From Cyathus striatus (taxonomy: Eukaryota > Basidiomycota > Agaricomycetes > Agaricales > Nidulariaceae): 64,000 nucleotides of DNA. How positions within the stretch are numbered: position 1 is the first letter of the stretch; every line of letters begins with the position of its first letter. Positions 33,690 to 44,164 of this stretch are shown here, in pieces. The notes under the pieces are model-generated. The model was given only the letters and a program-made list of their open reading frames with translations, ran no database searches and was not told the origin of the DNA. Both the position numbers and the translations under genes were made by a program. The stretch is from assembly GCA_025738555.1 (NCBI GenBank), contig JAOVFP010000018.1, positions 124,001 through 188,000 on the forward strand, written 5' to 3'.

Positions 33690-34158
33690 GAACAACTCAA
33701 ACAGGCGCACATAAGTCTCTTAACAAGTTATGACAACAGGATGGACTAAGGAATAATCCCCGGTTACATGATGATGAGGCTGTGCAACACCTGTCTCAGC
33801 TCATGGACTCTACTACAACCAGTAATCCCACTGATTCCTTAACTGAAGAACTAGGTGTCACTTGGCTGCCATATCTGAGTCTCTTGGTATCGACCCAGGA
33901 TGTTTTCCAGGCAATAGTACCAGTAGCCTAGTTGAACTTGATAAACATCTATGTGACATTGACTTGTTATGGAGTAGTAATATGTCATGATATGTATGAG
34001 GCGCATCAGATGAATACATGTTATATGGGGATAATACTATTTTTCTGCAGTTCGAAATAGGGAGCTTTGGTGAAACATATTCATTGCTCCGGACATCAAC
34101 AAGCATTTTTATCCCAGCTTGCAGCAAGTTATAGATAGCACTAAACAGGAATCAAGAA
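33690..34158 (+). pseudogene. Decayed frame of unknown origin upstream of the fusion gene
   Basis: Plus-strand frames read NNPRLHDDEAVQHLSQLMDS, then after a phase change LAAISESLGIDPGCFPGNST, SSLVELDKHLCDIDLLWSSN and YMLYGDNTIFLQFEIGSFGE, broken by TGA, TGA and TAG. It has protein-like composition but no family could be assigned. It may be the degraded 5' part of the next gene, or another ORF of the same mobile element. Confidence 0.3.
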
Positions 34159-35089
34159 ATGGGATTTGTATGTACTATTAACTAATATTCATCTATAACT
34201 TCTGGTTTACACAATAGCAGGCCAAATATGTGCAGTCGATTGGAAGTTTATTTGCTGTCGGACATAAACGGAAATGTTCCATTTCGAATTCCACATCCCC
34301 TACTCCCAAGAAACTAAAAGCTCCTACTGGCGAAGAGAAGACTGAAGGAGAGGGGAGTAGGAGGGAAACAACTACACAGGATCTCCTCAACACAGCGGGT
34401 TTGTTACACTATAATGATATGCCCTCCACCTTTTCTAACATCCCCCACCAGGCGTGGTTATAGCCTGCTTACAGATCTACAAAAATGAGACACAGGATGA
34501 CATTGATAAGAAGCATAAGATAATTGGCGAAGTGTACGAACGGGCGGAACAAGGCATACCAAAAGGATTTGCGCTCTTTGTAACACCTGAAGGTCAGTTA
34601 TTGACGTATAATAAGAGGTTATTTGCTAAATACTATCTATCCTTTTGCATTTAGGACATATCCGAGGATATATTGCAAGGCCCGTTGAAAGGGACATAAC
34701 AGGACTACTTCCTAAAGTTGAAGTCGAACCAATGGAAGTCGAACCCGTGGAACCTATACAATCAAATACAACCCATGCGCAGACAAAAATCACTGTTAGA
34801 GCTTCAAAGCATAACACCAGTGACAGCGATGATAGTGACAGTGATGACAGTGACAGCGAGACCGACGATGAGAGTGATGATGACGACGACGATGACGAAG
34901 ATGATGGGAAGGTCCTGAACGTTAAGAGCAGTCACAAGTTTAGAGGAATCAATAAACGCGAGCTCAAAAAGATCACCAAAACAATTGATCTTTGGCCCGG
35001 TGAAGACCCTAATACGTGGAACACTTTTCCGGATGGAGAGTGGCAACACAAGTACTCTCTGCGGTATTATGCTGATACAGGACGAATGA

Positions 35090-36585
35090 AGATCCAATGG
35101 GCGAACCAGTCATCTTGGGGAGTGAAAAGGAATGGAAGCCGAGACGCAAAAACATACAAAAGAGGCTATAGATGTCAAAGAACTTGCTGAGGAGTCTTTA
35201 CTTGCGATAATCCCAGTTGCCTGGTTATTATTCGTGCCAGATCCACATTGAAGGCACGAAGTAAGCAGCAAGAACGGAAGTGTAAGCAATGTAAAAACTC
35301 GATAACCTACATTAGATGCAACGCCAAGTCCATTACTTATATTTATAGGAAGGGCGTATATTTCTGTCAGCACAGTTTTCATCATCACGGCAAACCGGGT
35401 GACGTAGTTAGTCCCTTACCAGTGCAGCGCGAAAAGTTAAGGCAGGATGTCATTTTACATCCAAACGCTAAAGCTTCGGAGCTGCAGTCAGGAGCGCGAG
35501 ATGTAATGGGCATACCTGGGGTGCCAGCGACCGATTATTCCACCTGTTATAACAATGTCCACAGAATCGCTGTGGAAAGAAAACAGATCATTGAGTCTTT
35601 GGGGGGCCCCCCAATGACACTGGAGTTCAATCTCGAAGCATACAAAACATTTTCTGAAGCACATCCGACATTTATTGTCGCTGAGGATCTTATCGACAAG
35701 AAAGTTATCTCTTTCCAATCTACTTGGATGGCTTCCTTACTCGTCAGAGCTGATTTTAATCCTTCTGGGTTAAATGGTGTTATCTCAGATGCCGCGCATG
35801 GCTGGTGGAAAGACAGGTCTTCTCTCGTTATTATTTCTACACTCTATTGCACGCAAACTTCATCATGGATGCCGGTCTTGTTCACCTACAGCGACGGCGG
35901 AACGAGCCTACACTACAAGCTTCATTTCCGGGTGTTATTCGGAAATATCTTCATTCTGTACAGAGAGAACAATGTGCAGATTACCGATCGTGCCTTCTCT
36001 GGGGTGTGTATTTTATATGCTCTCTCTCTATAGATAACACACATTAACCATCTGTTAGGTTGTTGATTTCAGTGAGGCCCAGCGAAATGGGTATATCGAC
36101 GTGTTTGTTGAGATGGCCATTGAAATGAATGATCCTCGAGATCTTGTTGAACTGAGGGTTGCCGCTGAGGGTCTTCTGAAAGGCTGCCAACAGCATTTCA
36201 AAAGCAGCGTGAGGCGTATCAAGCATATGAAAGGAATCGACGACGATTCCAACAGCTATAAATTCGAAATGAACGTGCTTCGTCTTCTCGATGTGCCAGT
36301 GAAAGAATTTGACGAGATTGTTGAGAAGATTTTTCTAACCTTCCCGAAGGTGAAGCCGTGGCTATCCTGGTATTTACGGCCCCACATGGCATCGATGATT
36401 TTCCAGTGTAAACGAAAGATGGGGGTTACTGAATGGACATCTCTACCATCCACGACTTAATGCTGAGGAAGCACAGCACTTCAAGATGTATATGTCCCAG
36501 GGTCGAGACCACTACTTTTACGAAGGCCTTACATCGTTGAAGGCGCTTGCAGACGCGAACGAAACCACATTCAATGCTGTCATTA
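35090..36585 (+). other. GCM-like zinc finger and MULE-type DDE transposase part of the fusion
   Basis: The zinc region contains paired cysteines (CDNPSC; KCKQCKNSITYIRC) and the FCQHSFHHHGKP cluster, similar to the WRKY-GCM1 DNA-binding fold linked to Mutator-like transposases. The catalytic domain follows: SDAAHGWW supplies the first Asp, a block with SWMPVLFTYSDG follows, the second Asp comes after the intron in VVDFSEAQRNGYI, and Glu in NAEEAQHF. These correspond to the D, D, E of MULE enzymes. The TGA at 35188-35190 lies just before the finger, and a 1-nt insertion in ACTTAAT near 36459 precedes the Glu, so this copy cannot make an active transposase without repair. Confidence 0.6.
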
Positions 36586-37169
36586 GTAAGTCTTAACTCT
36601 TATCTTAAGTTGGGGATGGTACTGATATTTATTTTCATAGCTGGCGCACGTATTCGTTATGGAAAAGCTGCACCCTGGCAGACATACGATCGAAAGTCTC
36701 GCCATCCAGAAAGGAAGCTAATTGATGAGTCGACAGACGAGGAAACCGAGAAGGAAAATAAAGCGACTGAATCGCCTGAAGAGGAGTCCCCAAAGAAAAC
36801 ATTGGCTGAGAATAAACCGAAGAAGAAAAGAGCAGAGAAGATCGTGAACGATGGTCGTCCTTATGATCACAAAACCAAAAAATATTTAGACACCCATGCA
36901 GGTCTAAATGAAGCTGCTAAGAACGAAGAGAAAGCTAAGCTCCTTCAAGTGACAAAAGCAATGGAGAGAGCCAAAAAAAATGCCACAAAAAAAGTAACGA
37001 CACAACGGAAGACTCGACAGGGACCTAAAGGTGTTACAGAGCCTCAAAAGAAGAAAAGTCAGCACGAGCTACTACCTAAAGGCATTCCGAAGCCTCATAA
37101 GAAAAAAACGTTTGAAGATTTTAGCTCTAGCCCACCGAATATCTCTGATGAAGGGCGCAAACCCAGTCT

Positions 37170-38759
37170 TTTTGCTTCCTTCTCATGGGAGGACAATTCG
37201 TGCTGGTTGGATTCCTCTTTACAGCTCTTATTTCAGGCTTTGTATCGTCGTCCCCGCGACTTCGAAACTGCGGTGAGGACTGTGCCACCAGACTGCCATC
37301 TGAAGGTAGTCGAGACGTTATTTAATAAATACTCGGGCTATCAAGCCGAAGTCTTTAGCCTATCCTCTGTAAAGAAGCTTTCAGAGGAACAGAATATATT
37401 CTTAAACTATCTCGCAAATCATAGGATAGGAAATATTAGAAAAGGCAATTTTAACAACCTCTGGGTGAGTTAGTACGATCCATCACATATAATTTCTTAT
37501 TGGCTTCATGGTTAGGAATGGTTTTATGACGTTGTGAACAAGGCGAGCACAGAAAGCAAGTATAACGGCCACCTGTACTTTGAACGACTCGAGGTGGCCA
37601 TACGCATATGTTGTAAAGCTCTCGACACAAACGAGATTACACACTTGTACATGGAAAAGACGCCGAAACAGAAAAGGGCCATTCATCTGACGATTAAGGA
37701 CTTTAACACATTCAACGGAAATGCAAATACATGGCTTAAGCATCAAACCAGCTTTAAATACGACATCCACGATGTACTTCCCTGTTACAGAACCATTGAT
37801 GGCGAGCCCAAGTGCACTGGGGTTAACTTTGATGTTACGAAATGGTTATCTATCCCAGTTGTACTAATCATCAACGTAGACGAGGCTTGTTTTACGCCTC
37901 AAGGCAAGGACAACTTACCTTTGGTTTGGAATTTTCCAGGGGAAATTCAACCTGATGGAAATTCTGTTGTTTACGAAATGGTCGGGCGTGCTTTCTATGG
38001 TGCCAACCACTTCAGAACTCGGTACTTGTACAACAGTGCAATTTACGACTATGATGGGATGAACGCTGGTATCGCAAAAGAGCTCACTGATATGACAGCT
38101 AAGACTGCTCTGTACGGACAGAACGTAAATCCTCCACCCGGCTTCTCCACAACCACGGTCGTTTATAAGTTGCGAGGTGGCGTAAGTTCACAAGAATCAT
38201 TCTTAGAGCGACAGGTCGCAAAGATTCTTGAGCTACATCAGATTAGCGTCTCGGGCACGCAGGGGCTACAGAAACCTCCGGTATTAAAGTACCGTGGAGC
38301 TGATCTTTCTCCAGAGGTCAATCGTCCATGGTTCAAGAAGATGAAGCAAGTGTATACCCGGGAATATACTAGAGCTATTCCCAAATCGTCCACAATGCCA
38401 CCAGAAGAATCAACAACTCTACACCATCGAGTTACTCCCATAACAGATGATGAGAGCGATGAATGTTCCATTCCGCCACCAGAGGAATTGTCAACTCAGC
38501 ATCCAGATGAGAAGGGTTCGTCGCAACTACAAGATGGGGAAGATGATGACTCTGTCGAAAGTGACTCACCTTTCAACTGTCGATGTGGTGTAGCTGGAAA
38601 CGGCCCAGAACTCGACGCGGAGGCACCAGGAGCTATTCAATGCTACGGGTGCAAAGATTGGATGCACTTGGCTTGCCAACGAGGTGGATGAGGATCTTGG
38701 CTGCCAGAAGAAATAGATTTCTTCTGTGACTACTGCTCAAAGGGAAAGTCTTATATAGT
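37170..38759 (+). other. USP/C19-like protease and PHD finger part of the fusion
   Basis: The Cys box (37187-37230) reads SWEDNSCWLDSSLQLLF, like the GNTCYMNSxLQ box of ubiquitin-specific proteases. About 250 residues later, VGRAFYGANHFRTRYL and IYDYDGMN resemble the GHYxAY histidine box and the following Asp. The intervening ~250 residues are of the length expected of a compact USP fold. The PHD finger has eight ligand residues in C4HC3 order and is interrupted between its second and third ligand pairs' tail by TGA at 38689 (GG*GSW). The substrate is unknown; deubiquitinating or deSUMOylating activity is inference only. Confidence 0.55.
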
Positions 38760-39964
38760 GTAAGTAACCATTTATTCACTTTATAGCAACTTTTCTTATA
38801 TTTCCGCCTTTCAGGCCAACCCCCCCGAAAGGGTGGCCACAAAGAAACCAAACAAATCGTCTACTGTTAGTTCTTCCAGGCCACATAAGATATAACTACT
38901 AACCATTTTGTCAAATAGAGCAGGGAGAGGCGCTTTAATCCTTGTTGGTCAGTATTGGTACCCAGGAAGGATTCTTAGGAAAGTCGAGCTAGGACATGAG
39001 ATGCAATGGGATGTCAAGCTTTGGAGGGACTGTAGTATCCCAGAGAGCAATCAGGGAAATTTTCTTATCTATAATGGCGTTAAAAAAAGCGAAATTGTCG
39101 ATGAGTTGTGGAAAGATATCCAAAGCCGGCGAGGGATACAGGTGATCATATTTTTATAGTCTTTACATAATAACTAACGAGCATACCAGCTTGGTCATTG
39201 GAAGCTGGCGATTAATACTCCTTCGGAGGAAGACATAATCGAGAACTTCATACAGACCCCTGTAACAAAAGAAATGGAGGGGATCCTTGGTCCTCACGTC
39301 ATTATACTGGATGAGCTACTCCGCATCGACATCCAAAAAGTCGATCTCCGAAAATATAGGAACATACCAGCACTTCATTATGCTCGCAGAATGGAGAAAT
39401 ACCCAAACGAGCAAAGCCTAGGCTATATTCAAGGGACAGTCGACCATTATGGCAACCTGACGCCTCAGCAATGAGCTGAAATCGCGCATTGGTTCTCTAT
39501 TAATGTTCCTTCGGCATCATCAAACAAGAAAAAGCCTTCAAAGAATCATCCATCAAAGTGGATGCTTACCGTAATTTGCGCACGCGGTGACATTATACAT
39601 TATGTCGGTGTACAAGGATAGGCTTGAAACTGGAACAAAGCCTGTCGAAGCTGCATGGATATACCAGGTGAAGGAAAGGATGACGGCTTCTATAGATGTG
39701 GACCGTGAGTGCGTGACAATGTTCGAGCGGAGACTGTTCGAATCTTCGATTGATGCAAGCCGCACTGGAAGTGGAATTTGGGGATTCGATGTTGGTCCTC
39801 TCCAGAATGAATGGTTTCCTTACAATGAAGTCCCAGCTTACTGGCGAGAATCAAAATTTGTAGATGTTCAAGAGGATCTGGAGGTATGCTTATGTATGCT
39901 CATCCTGGACTGTCATATTAATTATGTGGTCGAATAGGTCGGTCCTAACTACAAAAAAGAATAG

Positions 39965-40350
39965 CTAGTATCGGTAAACAGTTTGTTTGGATGAATATGT
40001 AGATAGCCATACTGAATATCCAATTCTCCCTCCCTTCCTCATGTAAATCGGCTCTCGCAGGTGAGCTGTAATGGTAAACGGTTTGTTCTGATGATATACA
40101 AAGAACATTAGTTACATCTCGAATACGTAGACAGCCATACCTATGTTATTCCCCTTCCTCATAGAAATCGGTCCTCGCGGCTGAGCTGTAACGGTAAACG
40201 GTATGTTCTGATGCAATACAAAGAACATTGGTTACTTCTCAAATACGTAGTCAGCCGTACCTAATTCCGTTCACAACACGGAGGGGAATACTATGGGAAT
40301 ACTATGTTATTCTCCATCCCTTCCTCGTTTAAATCAGCCCTCCTGTTGAG
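39965..40350. repeat. 120-bp tandem repeat, about three copies
   Basis: GTGAGCTGTAATGGTAAACG at 40061 recurs as CTGAGCTGTAACGGTAAACG at 40181, exactly 120 bp later. A partial earlier copy begins at about 39965. Each unit also contains TGATACAAAGAACATTGGTT-like sequence, AATACGTAGACAGCC and CCCTTCCTCAT. It begins immediately after the stop codon of the fusion gene. Confidence 0.8.
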
Positions 40351-40520
40351 CTTTCCTTCTTTTCCTAGTTACTATCGGTATTCAAACGAATATAATGTAT
40401 TTATTATTATTTCTACTATTAAGTACACTCGAGAACTATCTAACTACGGGGTACGTGGTAGTAATGGAAAGAAAGTGATGGCATGGCCATATCATGTGAC
40501 TCCAAGTTTGGTTGTTTCGA

Positions 40521-40557
40521 TCATATTTAGGGCAGGGCTAGCCTGCCCTAAATATGA
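40521..40557. terminator. Perfect 16-bp stem hairpin with 5-base loop
   Basis: TCATATTTAGGGCAGG, loop GCTAG, CCTGCCCTAAATATGA. No mismatch occurs in 16 pairs. It is not next to a recognisable gene end and has no U-tract, so a terminator role is doubtful. A subterminal transposon hairpin is as likely. Confidence 0.35.
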
Positions 40558-40655
40558 CGGGAGCGGTCAACACGGTTGCCGTTACCTTCAATTCTTTCAT
40601 CCACTCACTCATGTTCTCACTAGTAAGGTATTAGAGTCGCATTAGTATACATAAT

Positions 40656-40671
40656 AGTAGTAGTAATGGTT

Positions 40672-40704
<33 letters not shown>

Positions 40705-40706
40705 AT
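40656..40706. repeat. (TAG)n microsatellite
   Basis: About fifteen TAG/GTA triplets with two interruptions lie just upstream of a LINE tail fragment. Confidence 0.9.
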
Positions 40707-40719
40707 AAAAAGTCCCCCT

Positions 40720-40925
40720 TTGCAGGAAATGTGCCACAGGCTCGCTGAAACGGTGGAGCATTTCCTACTATGCTGCCCCGCCTATGCAGACCGGCGCTGC
40801 AAGCTTCTTGCATAATGCGTGCCCTGCAACCGCCACATCTATCTATGGAAAATTATCTTGGGTCCAACGAACCTCTCCGCGCCGCTGAATATATCAATGC
40901 TACGGGACACCTACGTCAAACACTT
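40720..40925 (+). mobile_element. LINE 3'-end fragment (zinc-knuckle tail)
   Basis: The frame reads CHRLAETVEHFLLCCPAYAD, then RRCKLLA. After a frame change it continues ALQPPHLSMENYLGSNEPLR and AAEYINATGHLRQTL. The HFLxxCPxY motif, followed by a short leucine-rich stretch and a TGHLR ending, is the end of fungal LINE ORF2, as in the 27.9 kb copy. No RNase H or RT remains. Confidence 0.7.
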
Positions 40926-40929
40926 ACGG

Positions 40930-42390
40930 TGTGTGTTCACCCCGGTGTTCCCTCCGTTTACATCTTCCCGCTGACATGCCACTTCGAGGCCTCTACATTA
41001 CTGCACCTACATCAAACACGGCTTCTTTCCGTTCCTCCTGAAACTTTTAGTTCCAAGAATTACCTGCTACGAGTGCAATATCTCATGATCAAAGGAATTT
41101 CAAGTCTATGCTGGTGTTGCCTGACGTTGCCCGATGTTATAAACTGTCCCGTCTGTGAGTTATCATTTGTAGTGGATATTGGTGATTGTATATATGATTA
41201 TTGCTGCTAGTAGACCCAAGGAAATCTTCAATTCAGTAGACCAACGCGATAGCTAGTTGTTATCACAACAGTTACGCGAAGACCGTATTCAAGGCGTATA
41301 GTGGGCATGTGAAGGACTTGGTATACTTTCAATGAACCACGCTGCTGGGACTTATCGTGTGTTCGTCTTCAGCGATGCGTTATGTCTGGCACCAACATCA
41401 CCAGATATCCTCACTCTCCGTGGCCTCGTACAATAAGAAGGCTGCTGTTACTGCTCTGCAGCCCCCTCCTCCCCGTGTTGCATCCCCCAGGGCGGCGGGA
41501 GGGAGACCTGCATTGCCTAGGCCTACACCACAGCCGCCTGTGGCGGGTGGGAGCTGTGGGGTGCTTTCTGCTGCTGCTCGCACAGTGATGAAGTCAGTAG
41601 ACTTTCCGTCGAGTTAAGGTTAGTCTCTTCCAAGATATTCAATATTATAACTTTTTAACGACACATATAGTACTATATATTATTTCCTTCATCGAACACT
41701 AAGGATATGTAAGATAGAGAAAACGCAACAGTCAACAATTTCAAAAACTTACGGGAGCAAATGTCGTACCATCGTACTGTTTTACAACTTTTAGAAGTTT
41801 TACCTGTTTGAATAAAGAAGTCGACGGTCTAGTATGAATACGAGTGAGTGTTAAGTAGGTTTCAACTATGCGATACCCGCCTCCAGCTCTTTAATCTTTT
41901 GCTCTCCTCATGTCCCCTACCTCAACGTCCCCTGTCCCCCACCTTATGCATTTCAACGTCCCCTACCTCTATCCCCCACCTCCATGTGCTCCCTTCTGCC
42001 ACCGCCAATGACTCTTCCTCGTCAGCCCATCCCCTACCTCAACGTTCCCTTCTGTCACCACCCACCTTCTCCCACCAGCTACGTTCACCTCACCGTGTAG
42101 ACGTGTCTCCTCTCTCCCACTCAAACCCCACTCGGTTGTTCTAACTTTCTACCTCTACACCATGTAGAGCCTCTTGTGATATAACAAGAAACCTACCTCA
42201 GAAACGTCTTCATGTCCACAGGTATAGGATTACTGGTACCCTCCTTTATATATTACCCTGATATCTCTCCTGCCTTGTCTTCCGACCTTCGTATCAACCT
42301 TTCCTACTCTATCCCCGCGCCCAACCATCTACCATTTTATTTTATTCTAAACACTGAAGGCAGTAATTAATGAAGAGGACATTGAGTTGA
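40930..42390. other. Intergenic, C/T-rich from 41850 to 42130; no supported gene
   Basis: Frames such as 41357-41617 (proline/alanine-rich) have no recognisable domain and could be chance. A pyrimidine-rich tract with repeated CCCCTACCTC/CAACGTCCC steps lies at 41900-42130. TAA/TTA repeats are scattered elsewhere. Confidence 0.4.
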
Positions 42391-42399
42391 GGCCTCTCA

Positions 42400-42850
42400 G
42401 TTAATCAAATGAAGGTCGACGTACAGAGTGAAAAGTTAAGTTCCTTCGAGTGATAGTCAAGTTCAGTTAAGTTCCTTCGAGTCAAAAGTTAAGTTCCGTC
42501 AAGTGATAGTTAAGTTCCTTCGAGTCAAAAGTTAAGTTCAGTTAAGTTCCCCCAATTGAAAAGTTAAGTTCCGTCGAGTGATAGTTAAGTTCCTTCAATT
42601 GAAAAGTTAAGTTTCGTCAAGTGATAGTTAAGTTCCTTCGAGTCGAAAGTTAAGTTCAGTTAAGTTCCCCCAATTGAAAAGTTAAGTTTCGTCGAGTGAT
42701 AGTTAAGTTCCTTCGAGTCGAAAGTTAAGTTCTGTCGAGTGATAGTCAAGTTCAGTTAAGTTCCTTCGATTGAAAAGTTAAGTTCCATCTAGCAAAAAGT
42801 CAAGTTCCTTCGAATGTATGTTAAGTGAATATTAAGTAACTTAAAGTCCA
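42400..42850. repeat. GAGTTCC-type minisatellite, array B (about 21-bp units)
   Basis: About twenty units alternate AGTTAAGTTCCGTCGAGTGA and AGTTAAGTTCCTTCGAGTCG variants, some with CCCAATTGAAA. The core matches arrays A and C in the same orientation as array C. Higher-order pairs of units suggest expansion by two-unit steps. Confidence 0.9.
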
Positions 42851-42949
42851 TGTGACTTTATGGATTAGTTGTACACTCGACGGAAAGTATTATATATCTC
42901 AAATTTTAATAGTAGTGATATGATCTGAGCAGTTGCGTATAATTCACAA

Positions 42950-43030
42950 GGTCAATTAGCCTAATGGTACAGTGCGAATAAACATTGTACTAGTCTTTGG
43001 AAGGCTATGGGTTCGAATCCCGAATGGACG
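42950..43030 (+). tRNA. tRNA-like repeat 1 (SINE-like, pol III boxes)
   Basis: GTCAATTAGCCTAATGGTAC contains an A-box-like TAGCCTAATGG, and GGGTTCGAATCCC is a good B box. The ends GTCAATT and AATGGAC can pair 6 of 7, as an acceptor stem would. The D arm is weak and no convincing anticodon stem is visible, so it is more likely a tRNA-derived repeat than a functional tRNA. Confidence 0.35.
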
Positions 43031-43074
43031 TCTAGGTCAATAACCTCTGACTTCTTTTTCCAGATTGATCTTAA

Positions 43075-43152
43075 GGTCAATTAGCCTAATGGTACAGTGC
43101 AAACCAATGTTATAATATATTACGGAAGGCTTTGGGTTCGAATTCCAGTAAG
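43075..43152 (+). repeat. tRNA-like repeat 2
   Basis: It repeats GGTCAATTAGCCTAATGGTA and ends with GGGTTCGAATTCCAG, where the B box has one change. The variable and anticodon region differs from copy 1 and is AT-rich. It lies about 125 bp downstream of copy 1, preceded by the shared GATTGATCT-like sequence. Confidence 0.5.
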
Positions 43153-43230
43153 TACCTGTTCATATATTTTATAATGTCTTTTAAAAGTTTGCGCCACGAA
43201 TTGATCTGAGCAGTTACATGTAATTTCTAA

Positions 43231-43292
43231 GTTCAATTAGCCTAATGGTACAGTGCGAATAAACGTTGTACTAGTGTTCGAATCCCAATAAG
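43231..43292 (+). repeat. tRNA-like repeat 3, internally deleted
   Basis: It has the same TCAATTAGCCTAATGGTACA start. GTACTAGTGTTCGAATCCCA follows directly, so the segment between anticodon and T arm is missing. It is preceded by TTGATCTGAGCAGTTACATG, which also precedes copy 1 (TGATCTGAGCAGTTGCGTAT), so the repeated unit is larger than the tRNA-like part. Confidence 0.5.
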
Positions 43293-43319
43293 TACATTAT
43301 TATATCGAGGTTTTCCAGT

Positions 43320-44160
43320 AACATTTTTCTAGATCGATTTTATTATTAAGTTTAATGGGTGCCAATATAGATTCAACTAGTTTATGGTTTTTTTTATCAA
43401 TTATTTCCGTTCCTTCACCATCGTAACAGCTGAACACTAGTTAAAGTAGATAAGATAATCATATGGCCTCGGTTCCCTGCACTTATTTAAAAAACTATTA
43501 CATTTGCTTCGCAGTAGCTATGAAGCTACTTGTTTAATGTTTATTTCTTATTATTATTTTATGACAAGGCCGTTGTACCTCTCCTGTACACCTCGAATGG
43601 TGTTCCATCACTAAGTCCGACGCATCACGTGCCGGTGTACGTAACTGCACCGAGAAAAATCCCAATCAGGGTACATGGGCCGGTATCGCTCAAATCCGTA
43701 GCCCATAGCCTTACTAGAATGGGTCTCGTACCCCCCATATGAGAAACCAAGTGGTTGCACAGTTTACATGTGCAAAACCTCATGGACAATGGCACGGGAA
43801 ATAGCCAAGGACTGTATCAATGCCATCACGCACTATTGATGCGCACCGCATAAAGAGCCGTTAACTCCGGGAATTCTTGTAACCGAGCGCATACTAATGC
43901 GAGCACGCGTTTTAGCACATGTACCGGGATAGTACCAGTGCCGCAACGTTTGACGCACCTCTGAAACAAGGTGCGTCCATTTGGTTTGCCATGTGGAAGG
44001 TTCTCCACACCTCGGGGGGAACTCAGACAATCTTAGAAGTAACACACGTGATCTATTTACATATACGATATACTATTTACAGTTACAAATACAATAGGTA
44101 GAATTTTAGTATATAACTTAGGGATGGTAGAGTAGGGAGGACAAGCACTGCCCGAGCTGT
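43320..44160. other. Unassigned; long decayed frame on the plus strand
   Basis: From about 43555 one plus-strand frame runs for some 160 codons with only TGA, TAA and TGA interruptions (PIRVHGPVSLKSVAHSLTRM ... NSQGLYQCHHALLMRT). The minus strand is also fairly open. Neither resembles a known family, and the coding strand cannot be decided. Confidence 0.25.
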
Positions 44161-44164
44161 ACTT

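Larger units (their letters stand above)
34159..39964 (+). pseudogene. Fusion of MULE-type transposase, USP-like protease and PHD finger
   Basis: About 12 exons (34159-34167, 34221-34398, 34452-34592, 34655-36003, 36059-36585, 36641-37464, 37516-38759, 38815-38865, 38919-39141, 39190-39570, 39617-39883, 39938-39964) join in phase to about 1,740 residues. Order: acidic N-terminus; GCM/WRKY-like zinc region (CDNPSC, KCKQC, FCQHSFHHHG, residues ~255-358); MULE-type DDE core (ISDAAHGWW ~488, VVDFSEAQRNG ~561, NAEEAQHF ~695); Lys-rich linker; C19-like Cys box DNSCWLDSSLQLLF (~921) and His/Asp box GANHFRTRYL..YDYDG (~1171); PHD finger (CRCGV, IQCYGCKDWMHLACQ, FFCDYC, ~1363-1420); then VGQYWYPGRIL and a C-terminal region ending VGPNYKKE. 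Breaks: TGA at 35188, 38689 and 39472, and a 1-nt insertion near 36459. The start in a 9-nt first exon is a guess. It is probably a transposon gene. Confidence 0.7.

Noticed and set aside
34159..39964. KDZ transposon with a TET/JBP dioxygenase, known in mushrooms
   Set aside because: The zinc finger and DDE blocks look MULE-type, and no HxD-type dioxygenase motif was found.
40521..40557. Transcription terminator
   Set aside because: No gene ends here, and fungal pol II genes do not use hairpin terminators; reported only as a structural hairpin.
41357..41617. Pro/Ala-rich frame as a gene
   Set aside because: No domain, overlapping open frames on both strands, and no splice or start context.
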